Shown here: positions 8,226 through 17,159 of the stretch, one piece after another
How positions within the stretch are numbered: position 1 is the first letter of the stretch
Layout: every line of letters begins with the position of its first letter
NCBI RefSeq assembly: GCF_001886265.1
Contig: NZ_JXLE01000014.1
Span: 1-64,000, forward strand
From: Enterococcus thailandicus
GTDB taxonomy: Bacteria; Bacillota; Bacilli; Lactobacillales; Enterococcaceae
DNA: 64,000 nucleotides
Direction: 5' to 3'
Position numbers and translations under genes: made by a program
Notes under the pieces: model-generated
Database searches by the model: none
Told to the model about the DNA's origin: nothing
What the model saw: only the letters and a program-made list of their open reading frames with translations

Positions 8226-9602
8226 ATGATTAAGCTAAAAAAAATGGTCACATTTTCATTCGCGCTAAGTTTACTTTGTGCGCCAATTGCCGCGCAAGCA
8301 GACACTTTAGACGACAAAATCAATGAACAAGATCAAAAAATTGAACAACTACAAAAAAATCAAACAGCTTCTGAACAAGAATTGGCAATCATTAAAGAAA
8401 ATGTCAGCCAAATTGAAAAAGAAAGTTATAAGATTCTTCAACAAAAAAATACTGAAGAACAAACGTTAACTGACTTGATTCAAAAAATTGCTGATTTGAA
8501 AGAGAAAATCGCTAAACGTGAAGAACAAATTCAAAAACAAGCGCGGAATGTTCAAACGAATCAAAATGCCAGCGACATTTTGTCAGTGATGGCCGAATCT
8601 GATTCGATTAATGAAGCAATCACAAAAGCTTATGATGTAACAAAATTAATCAGTGCAAACAAAGAAATCATGTCTGAACAACAAAAAGATCAAGCTGAAT
8701 TAGAAACGCTTCAAAAGAAATCAGAAGAAAAATTACACTCTTTGACTGAAACAACCAATGAATTGCAAGCCAAACAAGAAGAGTTAACAAAGGCAAAATT
8801 AGATCAAGAAGTTAAAATCAATGAACTCTCTGCTAGTTTAGCTACTGAGAAAAAACAAAAAGAAAAATTTGAAAAACAAAAAGTTGAAGCAGAGAAAAAG
8901 CGTCAAGAGCAATTAAAAGCTTTGGCAAAACAACGTGCTGCTGAAGAAGCTGCTCGCAAAAAAGCAGAAGAAGACGCGCGAAAATTCCAAGAGCAAAAAC
9001 AAAAAGAACTAGCTGCAGCTGCTGAAAAGGAGCGCATTGCTAATGAAGAGCAAGCCCAAGCACTAGCGGTCCAAAAAGAACAAGAGCAAAAGTCTGATTC
9101 TTCAAACGAAATGAAAACAGAAACCAACACAGAACACAGCTCACCCGTCAGTTCTGTTCCTGAAGTGCCTGAAGCAGACAACGTAACAAAACCAGAAGAA
9201 AATACTTATGGATGGAGTGCGCCATTAAGTTCACTTGTGATTACAAGTCCTTTTGGTAATCGTGTTGATCCAACAGGTGCATCTGGTACATCTCATGACG
9301 GAATTGATTTAGCTGGAGCTTCTGGAACACCTGTTTTTGCAGCAAAAGCTGGAAAAGTCGTTGAAGCTGGCTATCACTGGTCTGCGGGAAATCACGTGAT
9401 TATCCAACATGCCGATGGCTATTATTCTTACTATATGCATTTAAGCAGCTTCTCTACAACTGTTGGTGCCTCCGTTAATGCCGGAACACTTTTAGGCGGT
9501 ATGGGAACAACAGGAAATTCAACTGGTGTTCACCTTCACTTCGGTATCTCAACAAGTTTATGGTCTAATTTTGTTGATCCGGCTCCACTATTAGGTATTT
9601 AA
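8226..9602 (+). CDS. Secreted coiled-coil M23 peptidoglycan peptidase
   Basis: The 458-residue product has a Sec signal peptide (KLKKMVTFSFALSLLCAPIAAQA, cleavage about residue 25). A long Gln/Glu/Lys-rich coiled coil covers about 27-290, a Ser/Glu/Thr linker about 290-335, and a LytM/M23 domain the C-terminus. The zinc ligands are seen as HDGIDLA (HxxxD) and GVHLHFG (HxH), so the peptidase should be active. The arrangement resembles PcsB/SagA/EnvC-type cell-separation proteins, where the coiled coil docks to FtsEX or blocks the catalytic site. Here the catalytic module is M23, not CHAP or NlpC. GTGGGG lies just before the ATG. Likely role: septum or side-wall peptidoglycan hydrolysis. Confidence 0.92.
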   Translation: MIKLKKMVTFSFALSLLCAPIAAQADTLDDKINEQDQKIEQLQKNQTASEQELAIIKENVSQIEKESYKILQQKNTEEQTLTDLIQKIADLKEKIAKREEQIQKQARNVQTNQNASDILSVMAESDSINEAITKAYDVTKLISANKEIMSEQQKDQAELETLQKKSEEKLHSLTETTNELQAKQEELTKAKLDQEVKINELSASLATEKKQKEKFEKQKVEAEKKRQEQLKALAKQRAAEEAARKKAEEDARKFQEQKQKELAAAAEKERIANEEQAQALAVQKEQEQKSDSSNEMKTETNTEHSSPVSSVPEVPEADNVTKPEENTYGWSAPLSSLVITSPFGNRVDPTGASGTSHDGIDLAGASGTPVFAAKAGKVVEAGYHWSAGNHVIIQHADGYYSYYMHLSSFSTTVGASVNAGTLLGGMGTTGNSTGVHLHFGISTSLWSNFVDPAPLLGI

Positions 9603-9607
9603 ATTTA

Positions 9608-9698
9608 GAAAAAGCGCGAGACGACGTTCGCATTTTTCAAAAGAATTAGCTATTACGCTATTTTTTGAAAAATGATAACTTGTGTCTCACGCTTTTTT
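9608..9698. terminator. Long two-storey bidirectional terminator
   Basis: The outer arms AAAAGCGCGAGAC (from 9609) and GTCTCACGCTTTTTTT (to 9697) enclose inner arms CATTTTTCAAAA / TTTTGAAAAATG. It serves both the M23 gene (plus) and alsD (minus). Confidence 0.75.
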
Positions 9699-9721
9699 TG
9701 TATGTTGGAAATGAAAACTGG

Positions 9722-10432
9722 TTATTCTGCTGTTTGAATTTCTTCTGCCAAGTTAGCATAATCAATTTCTGTGTCAACAAATGTTGAATCATTGACTGGA
9801 AAATGTTGAACGAGTGATTCAATCCGACTACTTTCCACGATGCCATTTGCCAATTCAAAATCAATCACATGTCCGCCGAATGTCTTACTTTTGTCAATAA
9901 AATGTAAGTGAAAGCCAGCAGCTGCTACGCCTTGAAATAGTTCAGGAGTAAAGAAGCCAACTAATGTCCCTTCAACTTCTCCTTGGCGAAATTCTGGTTG
10001 ATTTTGCGAAACTTCGACAAGCCGTTTGTAAGGTTTTTCTTGCTTTGGCATGATACGGATATGCACATTTTTAAATAATCCAGTAATTTTCACTGCAATA
10101 AATAAATTTTTTCCTGCTTCTTCTGCCAAAATTGTTTCTTTTAACACATCTCCTGTATGAGGCGTTGTGATTTCAACACTTTTATCCGCTGTAAAATCTG
10201 TTACAGCTGCATAAGGTGTTTTTTCCTCACCATTCAAACGTACAACCGAACCATCTGATCGACCTTGATAAGCAATCCCATCAACAACGATGACTTCCCC
10301 GTCTAACCCATGAAGTGTTCCTAGTCCTAACGTACCATGTTTCAAGATCTCAGCCATCTTTTCTGTTCCATCCATCAACCCAGCCATCAAGGCACCTAAC
10401 GTTCCGTGTTGATATAAACTTGACTCTGTCAT
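9722..10432 (-). CDS. alsD: Alpha-acetolactate decarboxylase
   Basis: The 236-residue enzyme converts alpha-acetolactate to acetoin, the second step of the catabolic acetoin/butanediol route. The zinc ligands are visible as HLH and the later GGHV in GFHLHFIDKSKTFGGHVIDF, and the N-terminal SLYQHGTLGALMAGLMDG is typical of BudA/AlsD. The start at MTESSLYQ is chosen because AAGGACG lies before it; a longer reading frame upstream only overlaps alsS. It follows alsS after 19 bases, so the two are one operon. Acetoin formation consumes pyruvate and limits acidification. Confidence 0.95.
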   Translation of the reverse strand: MTESSLYQHGTLGALMAGLMDGTEKMAEILKHGTLGLGTLHGLDGEVIVVDGIAYQGRSDGSVVRLNGEEKTPYAAVTDFTADKSVEITTPHTGDVLKETILAEEAGKNLFIAVKITGLFKNVHIRIMPKQEKPYKRLVEVSQNQPEFRQGEVEGTLVGFFTPELFQGVAAAGFHLHFIDKSKTFGGHVIDFELANGIVESSRIESLVQHFPVNDSTFVDTEIDYANLAEEIQTAE

Positions 10433-10451
10433 CTTATACACGTCCTTTTTC

Positions 10452-12119
10452 TTAATAGAATTGATCTGGTAAAATCGTTTCTCCGAGTTTTTCATTATCA
10501 CGATAATCAATTGGAATATCAATGATTACAGGTCCTTCAGTAGCAAATCCGTCAGTTAAGGCTTGTTCTAGTTCACGAACATTTGTTGCACGAATTCCTT
10601 TTGCGCCAAAAGCTTCTGCATATTTGACAAAGTCAACTGGACCAAAGTCAACACCTGATGATCGTTGATATTTCATTTTTTCTTGGAATTCAACCATGTT
10701 ATAGTGACCGTCATTCCAAATCAAGTGAACGATATTTAACTTTTTGCGTACAGCTGTTTCTAAGTCTTGTGCAGAAAACAGGAAGCCACCATCACCAGAA
10801 ACTGAAACAATTTGTGTATTTGGACGAACTAACGCCGCAGAAATCGCCCATGGTAAAGCCACACCTAATGTTTGCATTCCATTACTAAATAGTAAGTGAC
10901 GTGGTTCATAGCTTCTAAAGTGGCGTGCCATCCAGATATAGTGACTACCTACATCAACAGTCACTGTCATATCATCCGTAACTGCTGATTGTAGTGTATT
11001 GATGACTTCTAATGGATGTAAAATTCCTTCATCTTCTGTCTGTTCTACAACATCACGAGCGGTTAATTTTTCTTGTAACGAGTCAAGATATTCGTTAGCA
11101 TCCACTGATACTTGTTGTGCTTCTAAAGAATCACTAAGTAGATCAAGTGTTGCTGCAATGTCACCAATCAATTCTCTTTCTGGTTGCATAAATGAGTCGA
11201 TTTCAGCTGGTGTTTCATCGATGACGATGATTCTTGCATCTTTTTCTGCATTCCAGTTATGTGCTTCATATTCAATCGGATCGTAACCAATGGCGATTAC
11301 TAAATCACTTCGTTTTAATAACATATCACCAGGTTGATTTCTAAATAACCCCACTCTTCCAAAGAAATGTGATTCTAACTGACGTGAGATGACCCCAGCA
11401 GCTTGGAATGTTTCAACAACTGGTAACGAAGTCTTTTCTACTAATTTGCGAATAGCTGTAGTTTCTTTTTCACTTGATCCGCGCATTCCTACCAATAAAA
11501 CAGGAAGCTTGGCTTCGCGAATACGGTCAGCCAAGTAGTTGATATCATTTGCAGACGCAGATCCTAGTTGTGGGTCATTTAAGGGTTGGATTACATCACT
11601 TTTCACCGGCGCATCAACGACGTCCTGTGGGATACTGATAAAGCTTGCACCTTTCTTTGAACTTTTTGCCATACGATATGCATTGGCAATCACTTCTGAA
11701 ATCGTTTCTGGATCTTGGATTTCAGCACTGTACTTCGTAATTGGTTTAAATAATGCTGCATTGTCCATACTTTGATGCGTCAGTTTTAATAAGTCACTTC
11801 GCTTTACTTGTCCACCAATTGCTAAAACTGGATCACCTTCAGCAGTTGCTGTTACTAATCCAGTTGCTAGATTACTTGCACCAGGACCACTTGTTGCAAT
11901 AACCACTCCAGGTTCACCAGTAATTCGGCCAATTGCTTGTGCCATAAATGCCGCATTTTGTTCATGACGTGTCACGATTAACTCTGGGCCTTGGTCTTCT
12001 AATTCATTGAATACCCCATCGATTTTTGCTCCAGGAATACCAAAGATATAATCTACGTGATGATTAATCAAGCTTTCTACTACAGCGCTAGAACCTTGTT
12101 TCATTTCTTTTTCCATCAT
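10452..12119 (-). CDS. alsS: Catabolic acetolactate synthase
   Basis: The 555-residue ThDP-dependent enzyme condenses two pyruvates to alpha-acetolactate. The N-terminal PYR domain reads [13 protein letters not shown] and carries the catalytic Glu region [11 protein letters not shown]. The C-terminal PP domain has the ThDP/Mg site [19 protein letters not shown] ... WNDGHYNMV. The absence of a neighbouring regulatory subunit and the pairing with alsD mark it as the FAD-independent pH-6 type, not the IlvB anabolic type. Two ATG codons follow AAAGGAAG, and either may be used. No alsR-type LysR regulator is adjacent. Confidence 0.95.
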   Translation of the reverse strand: MMEKEMKQGSSAVVESLINHHVDYIFGIPGAKIDGVFNELEDQGPELIVTRHEQNAAFMAQAIGRITGEPGVVIATSGPGASNLATGLVTATAEGDPVLAIGGQVKRSDLLKLTHQSMDNAALFKPITKYSAEIQDPETISEVIANAYRMAKSSKKGASFISIPQDVVDAPVKSDVIQPLNDPQLGSASANDINYLADRIREAKLPVLLVGMRGSSEKETTAIRKLVEKTSLPVVETFQAAGVISRQLESHFFGRVGLFRNQPGDMLLKRSDLVIAIGYDPIEYEAHNWNAEKDARIIVIDETPAEIDSFMQPERELIGDIAATLDLLSDSLEAQQVSVDANEYLDSLQEKLTARDVVEQTEDEGILHPLEVINTLQSAVTDDMTVTVDVGSHYIWMARHFRSYEPRHLLFSNGMQTLGVALPWAISAALVRPNTQIVSVSGDGGFLFSAQDLETAVRKKLNIVHLIWNDGHYNMVEFQEKMKYQRSSGVDFGPVDFVKYAEAFGAKGIRATNVRELEQALTDGFATEGPVIIDIPIDYRDNEKLGETILPDQFY

Positions 12120-12602
12120 ACAACTTCCTTTAACAGCTTATTTTCTTTCTACTCAGATAATAAACAAGCAACATAAAGTAATACAGTTTATATATCTGTT
12201 ACAAAAAATAGTATAGCATGCCTTGCAAGATTTGTTTAGTAATAAGCTAAATAAATTTCAAAAAAATAGTAACAGCTCACTCAATGTATATTCATCTACT
12301 ATCTCGAAGAAAAAGGCTGATAAAGTGGCAGATTTTCTTTACCAGCTTTTTACAAGCCCCCGTTTCTTTTTTCTTTTAATTATTTTTGGCTAAAAAACAT
12401 TCACGTAAAAAAAATATTTCCCCCCTAAAAAAAGCTCAATTTGCTTTCAAGACTGCTTTTATATTAAATAACAACGTTCTCTTCCTATCACGCGGTAATT
12501 TTAGAAATTTACTTTGAACATCATAGGCTTTAACTTTAGATGTGGTTGCTGGGGAATCACCTCGACCGCTACAAAAAAATATTTTATCAAGGGGAGAAAA
12601 AA
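12120..12602. other. Intergenic region between divergent alsS and chitinase genes
   Basis: This 480-bp AT-rich stretch must hold both divergent promoters. I see no convincing ORF. A hairpin at 12310-12351 is listed separately. No clear -35/-10 pair or cre site could be assigned with confidence. Confidence 0.5.
12310..12351. terminator. Terminator-like hairpin upstream of alsS
   Basis: The stem AAAAAGGCTGATAAAG / CTTTACCAGCTTTTT has one G-T/mismatch position and a loop of about 11 bases, with T-runs on either strand. No gene ends here. It could be an attenuator in a long alsS leader, or the end of a small RNA. Confidence 0.5.
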
Positions 12603-14945
12603 ATGAAGACAACAAAATGGAAAACGTTGCTAGCAGCTTCGATGGCAGGATTTACACTATTATCTTCTGCACCACTTCAAGCATTTGCAACTGAAACACA
12701 AGGGAATAATTCTGGTTTAGTGATGGATGACACAGCAAATATCATCAACGGCCTAACAGACGCACACATGTGGTCAAATGACAACGGCACTTCTTGGACA
12801 CGTGGAAAAGAAAACCAAATTTTTAAAGGAACTCAAAAAGTTATCATTGCTAATTATGACGAACAAATCGCTTCAGCACAAACTTGGACAGCAAAAGCTT
12901 ATGCTGGTGGTTCAATGGTCATTTATAAAAATGCACTGTGGACTAACTCTTATTGGGCAGAAGCTAATCAAGCTCCAGGATCTGCACCAATGTGGACAAA
13001 AGTAAAAGATGTTCCAGCTGGAATTGCAACATTTAATTTCAACAAATTTACAGGTGCAGCCGCTGATGACTATCAAAAGGTTCAAGCTGAAACTGTTCAA
13101 AATCAGAAAAAAGTTATTGGTTACTTCGCTAACTGGCAAGGTTACAAAACAGATTATGAACCAAATAACGCTGACTATAACTATAGCCAAGGCGTTCTTG
13201 ATGGAAAAGGATATGATCCAGTTGACGTACCTTTCGATAAAATCACGCACGTAAACTATGGCTTCATGATTATTGATCCTAAGACAGGAAAATTAACTTC
13301 AAACGATGCTTGGGCAGATTTTGATGATACTGTATCAGGTGGTGGGAAAAACTATATCGGCCAAATCACTGACATGGCGGATGAAAATGACGTAGCAGCA
13401 ATGGTTTCAATCGGTGGTTGGAACAATTCAGTTAACGATATGGCTTTTGATATTGTGACAAAAACACCTGAAAAAATGGATGCTTTCACAGATGAAGCAG
13501 TTAAATTTATGTTAGATCATAACTTTGATGGTATTGACATCGATTGGGAATACCCGGACAACACCGATCGCCAGACAAAATTTATTGCCTTGATGAAACA
13601 ACTACGTGAAAAATTAACAGTGGCAGGAAAAGAAAATGATACATATTATCAATTAAGTATTGCTGTAACAGCTTCACACGAAAAAATGGAATTTATCGCT
13701 CCTGAAACAGTCAATGAGTACGTTGATAACTTCAATGTCATGACTTATGATTTCCGTGGTGGATTTGATACACAAACTGGGCATCACTCTGGATTGTATG
13801 CAACTGAAACAGATAAAGACCAAAAATTCAACGTTTCTTCCGCAATGAAAGAATACAGCGAAACATATAACATTCCTAAAAACAAATTAATGGTGGGTAT
13901 GAGTTACTACTCACGTGGATTTGCAAATGTGGAATCTGGTGAATTAGGTGCTGCAAGTAGTGGTGCTCCAGTCGGTGGCACTTGGGATGATCCTTACCAA
14001 CCAGCTGGCCTAAAACCTTGGTGGCAAATCAAAGACCTCGAAGCTCAAGCGAACGAAGATCCGAATGACAACTTAGTTGCTAAATGGGATGATCAAGCAA
14101 AAGCTCCTTACATTTACAATGCGGACACAAAAGAATTTTATTCTTATGATAATGTTCAATCTATTGAAGAAAAAGTGAACTGGACAATTGAAAACGAATA
14201 CGGTGGCGCAATCGTTTGGGAACTTGGTTATGATACAACAGATGCGGAATTAGGTTCTATCGTGGACAATGTATTAACTTCTGAACCAACTGATCCGACT
14301 GATCCTCCTGTTGAAGAAAATAAATTACTTGCTGTTGGTGTCAATGAACGGACACGAAAAACATATATCAACTTAAATCTAACGACTGAACAATTTAATA
14401 GTGAAGAACGTTTCGTTGTTTACTTGGATGGTAAATATTCATTTGAAACTTATAAAGGAAAAAGTTATTACAGCAATTCAACAAACTATGGCGAGAAAAC
14501 TGGTGTTGCCAAAGTCTTCGCTGGTTGGAAAGGTCAAAAAATCGAAGTCTATAGTGCACCTGGTAAACCAAGTGAAAGTACGAGTGGTAGAAAATTACTG
14601 GAAACACTTGTTTTAGATAAAGATGTTGATTTAGGCATCGAAAAAATGAATGATGCTGTTAAGAAAATCAGTTACGACGGGGAAAACATTTATGTTGATT
14701 TTGACAAATCAGCATTTGAAGGAAGTAATCGTTTCGTCGTTTGTCAAAATTACAGTTATGTAGCTGAGGTTTTTGAGAACAAAGCATACAGTAGCCAAAT
14801 AACAAATCGTACAGCTGATACGATTCAAATCAAAATTAGCCAAAAATCAAAAGTTGGGGATCTTCTCGAAGTACGATTAAGTAGTGGCGTACCTGGTGAA
14901 AATTCTAGCAATTTGAAATCTCTATTAACTTTAAAAGTTAAATAA
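12603..14945 (+). CDS. Secreted GH18 chitinase with CBM and duplicated C-terminal module
   Basis: The 780-residue product (start at the ATG behind GGGGAG, not the upstream TGG-rich frame) has a signal peptide to about residue 28. A carbohydrate-binding segment of CBM5/12 type follows (about 85-135, with YKNALWTNSYWAEANQAP). The GH18 barrel has SIGGW at 269-273 and the catalytic DGIDIDWE at 309-316, so the acid/base Glu is present. After a Thr/Pro linker (EPTDPTDPPVEEN) come two related modules of about 100 residues each (573-672 and about 683-780), both with RFVV...Y...GKxYxS and PGxxSES/GENSS elements. Chitin or other GlcNAc-containing glycans are the likely substrates. There is no LPxTG motif, so the enzyme is released. 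It is followed by a strong terminator. Confidence 0.93.
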   Translation: MKTTKWKTLLAASMAGFTLLSSAPLQAFATETQGNNSGLVMDDTANIINGLTDAHMWSNDNGTSWTRGKENQIFKGTQKVIIANYDEQIASAQTWTAKAYAGGSMVIYKNALWTNSYWAEANQAPGSAPMWTKVKDVPAGIATFNFNKFTGAAADDYQKVQAETVQNQKKVIGYFANWQGYKTDYEPNNADYNYSQGVLDGKGYDPVDVPFDKITHVNYGFMIIDPKTGKLTSNDAWADFDDTVSGGGKNYIGQITDMADENDVAAMVSIGGWNNSVNDMAFDIVTKTPEKMDAFTDEAVKFMLDHNFDGIDIDWEYPDNTDRQTKFIALMKQLREKLTVAGKENDTYYQLSIAVTASHEKMEFIAPETVNEYVDNFNVMTYDFRGGFDTQTGHHSGLYATETDKDQKFNVSSAMKEYSETYNIPKNKLMVGMSYYSRGFANVESGELGAASSGAPVGGTWDDPYQPAGLKPWWQIKDLEAQANEDPNDNLVAKWDDQAKAPYIYNADTKEFYSYDNVQSIEEKVNWTIENEYGGAIVWELGYDTTDAELGSIVDNVLTSEPTDPTDPPVEENKLLAVGVNERTRKTYINLNLTTEQFNSEERFVVYLDGKYSFETYKGKSYYSNSTNYGEKTGVAKVFAGWKGQKIEVYSAPGKPSESTSGRKLLETLVLDKDVDLGIEKMNDAVKKISYDGENIYVDFDKSAFEGSNRFVVCQNYSYVAEVFENKAYSSQITNRTADTIQIKISQKSKVGDLLEVRLSSGVPGENSSNLKSLLTLKVK

Positions 14946-14960
14946 TAATTAACGTCAAAA

Positions 14961-14995
14961 AGAGCGTACAGTGAAAAACTGTGCGCTCTTTTTTG
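14961..14995. terminator. Chitinase terminator, bidirectional
   Basis: The arms AGAGCGTACAGT (14961-14972) and ACTGTGCGCTCT (14978-14989) are followed by a T-run on the plus strand; an A-run precedes them, so it can also act on the minus strand. Confidence 0.85.
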
Positions 14996-15000
14996 TTAAT

Positions 15001-15084
15001 CTATTTGGACCTGTATTTGTCAATCACTACACAAGTAATCAAATAGATTTGTGAAGCTATACCGATAAGACCACACACCCACAT
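15001..15084 (-). CDS. Candidate 27-aa membrane peptide
   Basis: A short frame encodes a peptide that starts MWVCGLIGIASQIYLITCVV and ends in a basic IDKYRSK. It is one hydrophobic segment followed by a charged tail, as in type I toxin peptides. The ATG has GGAGAG exactly 6 bases upstream, and the bidirectional chitinase terminator ends it. A 10-bp inverted repeat (14998-15007 and 15040-15049) lies over the 3' half. I do not recognise it as a member of the Fst/Ldr families. A short ORF with a good ribosome site can occur by chance, so confidence is limited. Confidence 0.4.
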   Translation of the reverse strand: MWVCGLIGIASQIYLITCVVIDKYRSK

Positions 15085-15659
15085 TTTATTCTCTCCATTT
15101 TTTTATTCAATGAAAAGGATGGAACTACTTTTTCACCAGCTAGAAATCAATTGAATTGAATTCTTTTACTTTTCATATGTATAGGGTTATTAAGCACTTT
15201 TTTATCTACTAAAGATAGATCTACCACTCTTTCAGAGTAACGGGGAAGTCATCAAAGAATTCTTTTTTTCAACGTGTAACTTCAGCTATGTTTGTAATTA
15301 CTAGATTATTCAGTACTACTTTTTTACAACTGCTCTCTGCACTTCATCCTATTCAATAACTATGAAACACTAAAGGTGCTGGATATGAACAAAATTATGT
15401 CTTATCTTTACTCAACGTATTAGCTTAATGAAAAAGATGAACGATGTTAACCTCCATCTTTTACTACTTTAGTATAGCTGTTTTACTGAATTGTTTTTAT
15501 CATTTATTTAATTTATTTTTTAAATTGTTGACAAAAAAACACCTTGGAAACAGCTACTATTAACTTAGTCATTTCGTCACCCAAAGCTTGTCTATTTTCA
15601 CGGAAACAATTACAATTAAGCAGTAATGTAGAACGCATAGAAGAGTGGTGAAACAGACA
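15085..15659. other. Long intergenic region upstream of the Mga-like gene
   Basis: 575 bp of AT-rich sequence with no supportable ORF longer than about a dozen codons. It includes TTGACA near 15529 without a well-placed -10. A weak hairpin (AAAGATG / CATCTTT) lies near 15430-15462. It probably contains the Mga-like gene's promoter and regulatory sites. Confidence 0.4.
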
Positions 15660-17159
15660 ATGGAACTATTTAATTTGCTAGAAAAAAATGGCAAAATCCA
15701 AATTTCAATCATTCATTATTTGTTAGATAAAAATTTAACGGCAGATATTCCTAAGTTACTGATTGATTTAACCATTACTTCTTTTCTTTTTAATAACAAT
15801 GTTGAAGAGTTGACTTTTATCCTGAACGACTTAGAACTTGATTTAAGTCTTGAAGTCGATCACGAACAAAATCAAGTCACTTTAAAAAAAAGCAATCAAA
15901 CAAGCTTGGATAAACTTTACTATTATTACTTGCAAGAATCAATCAAGTATCAGATTCTAAGGCATCTCTATTATCATTCGTCCTATTCTATCTATGCGCT
16001 ATCTCAAAAGTTTTTGATTAGCGAGGCCGCTGTTTACCGTCACATCACGGGACTAAATCAGTTGTTGGACGAGTTTAATCTTAAAATTCGTCGAGGGAGA
16101 ATAACTGGCGATGAATTACAAATTTGCTACTTTTTCTTTCAGTTGTTTTGGAACTCTGTCCCTTTAGAAGAGATACAAGGAAAAGAAAACGACCATAATA
16201 GTCTGTTGTTTGTCTCTTTTTTAGAGAAAAAATTAAAACAGCCATTTGGTAGCACAACTCGGCTGAAATTATATCTTTGGATTCGAATCTTAAAGAAACG
16301 AACAAAAAAATTAAATAATCCTCCTTCAGTTGAGTCAATGACCATGCTGAGTGATGATTATCTTGATGATCCTGTCTACCAATTAGTTCGTGAATCTTAT
16401 TTTTTATCTGTTAGTCCGTCCGCTGAGTTTCAGTTTGAGTACAAAGCGACTTATCTCTACTTGTTTATTTCTTCTCTATTCGTTATAGAACGCAGTAATC
16501 GTTTCTTGCTTCAATCTGATGACTGGCCAACATTTAATACAAAAGTTATCGAGTTGAACAAAATGGTTGTTCAGCACGTAAAAACAGCTTATCAAATTGA
16601 CTCGGCTGAAATTGATTCACGATTTATCCAAGAGTGGAAGTATTTCTTAACCCAGTTACACAGTACGATTGTTTATTTCAAAGGAAATATCACCTTTTTT
16701 GAAGAACAAATGCTATTTGATCGATTAGTTAATCAATCAATTTTTACGCCAAATTTTGAACTGGTTCAGCAAATTATTCAAGAAACCGAAGACACTCTCG
16801 GTTTTTCTCTGTTGGAAACGACAAAGCAATTAGTTACCCGAATTCACCTTTATTTTATCAATCAAATGCGACGCTTTTCTAAGTTGACGATTCAAATCGG
16901 TGTCTTTTGTAGTCGAGACAACTTACAAACAAATATCATGATGGAAAGTATCAAGAACGAGTTCGATACAAAATTTTACATCCATTGTGAAGAAGCTGAA
17001 GTTAAGAAAGACTACGACTTATTGATTTCAGACTCCGCTTTTGGAATACAACAATTTTCATTTAAAGATTTATATATCATCAATGATTTTAAAACCCAAG
17101 CGGATATCCAAGCTTTAACTCGTTTATTAAAAGACTATTCAAAGAAAGAAGGAATATAA
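15660..17159 (+). CDS. Mga/AtxA-type transcriptional regulator
   Basis: A cytosolic protein of about 499 residues with the layout of the Mga family. N-terminal helix-turn-helix segments (ESIKYQILRHLYYHSSYS ... YALSQKFLISEAAVYRHI) come first. A central helical PRD-like region follows, and a C-terminal EIIB-like segment (FYIHCEEAEVKKDYDLLISD). The ATG at 15660 is preferred, with GTGGTG about 9 bases upstream; two GTG codons at 15645-15650 are alternatives. The stop codon abuts the TTG start of the next gene, so the regulator and the flavoprotein form one transcript. Family members respond to sugar-PTS phosphorylation and control surface or virulence genes. The target here is unknown. Confidence 0.82.
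   Translation: MELFNLLEKNGKIQISIIHYLLDKNLTADIPKLLIDLTITSFLFNNNVEELTFILNDLELDLSLEVDHEQNQVTLKKSNQTSLDKLYYYYLQESIKYQILRHLYYHSSYSIYALSQKFLISEAAVYRHITGLNQLLDEFNLKIRRGRITGDELQICYFFFQLFWNSVPLEEIQGKENDHNSLLFVSFLEKKLKQPFGSTTRLKLYLWIRILKKRTKKLNNPPSVESMTMLSDDYLDDPVYQLVRESYFLSVSPSAEFQFEYKATYLYLFISSLFVIERSNRFLLQSDDWPTFNTKVIELNKMVVQHVKTAYQIDSAEIDSRFIQEWKYFLTQLHSTIVYFKGNITFFEEQMLFDRLVNQSIFTPNFELVQQIIQETEDTLGFSLLETTKQLVTRIHLYFINQMRRFSKLTIQIGVFCSRDNLQTNIMMESIKNEFDTKFYIHCEEAEVKKDYDLLISDSAFGIQQFSFKDLYIINDFKTQADIQALTRLLKDYSKKEGI

Noticed and set aside
15525..15560. TTGACA at about 15529 as the promoter of the Mga-like gene.
   Set aside because: No acceptable -10 hexamer lies 16-18 bp downstream; the nearest TATTAA is 24 bp away.
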